Source: an uncultured Eubacteriales bacterium
GTDB lineage: Bacteria > Bacillota > Clostridia > Oscillospirales > CAG-272
Length of the DNA: 51,737 nt
Direction: 5' to 3'
Assembly: GCA_934525675.1 (NCBI GenBank)
Contig: CAKSZH010000015.1
Span: forward strand, 1 to 51,737
Shown: positions 51,711-51,737 of the stretch, one piece after another
Numbering within the stretch: the stretch's first letter is position 1
Layout: each line of letters opens with the position of its first letter
Program-made: the position numbers and the translations under genes
The notes under the pieces: generated by a model
Told to the model about the DNA's origin: nothing
Databases searched by the model: none
What the model saw: the letters and a program-made list of their open reading frames with translations, nothing else

Positions 51711-51737
51711 AATAAAGCTGTCCCGAAAAAAGGGGGG

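Overview
The window reads as the chromosome of a high-G+C member of the Clostridia (Bacillota), probably an uncultured gut lineage of the Oscillospirales or Christensenellales type. The evidence is the gene set: a GlgC/GlgD pair, the short archaeal-type prolyl-tRNA synthetase, a PPi-type phosphofructokinase, RicT next to HolB, DUF4830 and DUF6472-like proteins, and a clostridial 2[4Fe-4S] ferredoxin. Promoters are of the vegetative TTGACA-17-TATAAT type and ribosome binding sites are strong GGAGG. I see no tRNA, rRNA, CRISPR array, prophage, integrase or transposase. This is mostly core chromosome.

Left part (1-9.5 kb): the end of a cell-wall-binding repeat protein, then prfC, a CarD-type regulator, mutY and a GNAT acetyltransferase on +; a histidine phosphatase and purB on -; then a small Cys-rich DUF6472-like protein, a one-TM small protein and an XRE regulator around divergent promoters. 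The GNAT gene is bracketed by inverted copies of a GC-rich repeat that recurs near 22.6 kb and 47.75 kb.

9.5-15 kb (- strand) is the most unusual locus: an ABC ATPase, a FtsX/MacB-type permease with a large coiled-coil ectodomain, and a membrane-anchored protein with an apparent papain-like (NlpC/P60/CHAP-like) domain, arranged as one operon. I propose it works like FtsEX with its cell-wall hydrolase. 15-22.5 kb holds a Na/Pi cotransporter-PhoU fusion with a small companion protein, PPi-PFK, a TSUP permease split into two overlapping half-genes, gap and a WecG/TagA glycosyltransferase.

22.9-31.5 kb carries proS, a RodA/FtsW polymerase, a DUF4830 gene whose ribosome binding site lies inside a terminator hairpin, ttcA, trmN6-like, ferredoxin, ricT with very long disordered arms, and holB. 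31.7-37 kb is a complete Gld-type ABC system (ATPase, permease, GldG-like, DUF4340), in which the GldG-like protein has an internal tandem duplication.

37-47.8 kb is a six-gene glycogen operon, glgB-glgC-glgD-glgA-glgP plus an intracellular GH13 hydrolase. It covers precursor synthesis, elongation, branching and mobilisation, with GlgP and the GH13 enzyme able to feed sugar phosphates to the PPi-PFK/GAPDH glycolysis encoded upstream. The window ends with manA-HD-cdd on - and a lipoprotein M14 carboxypeptidase on +, then a strong promoter for a gene beyond the edge.
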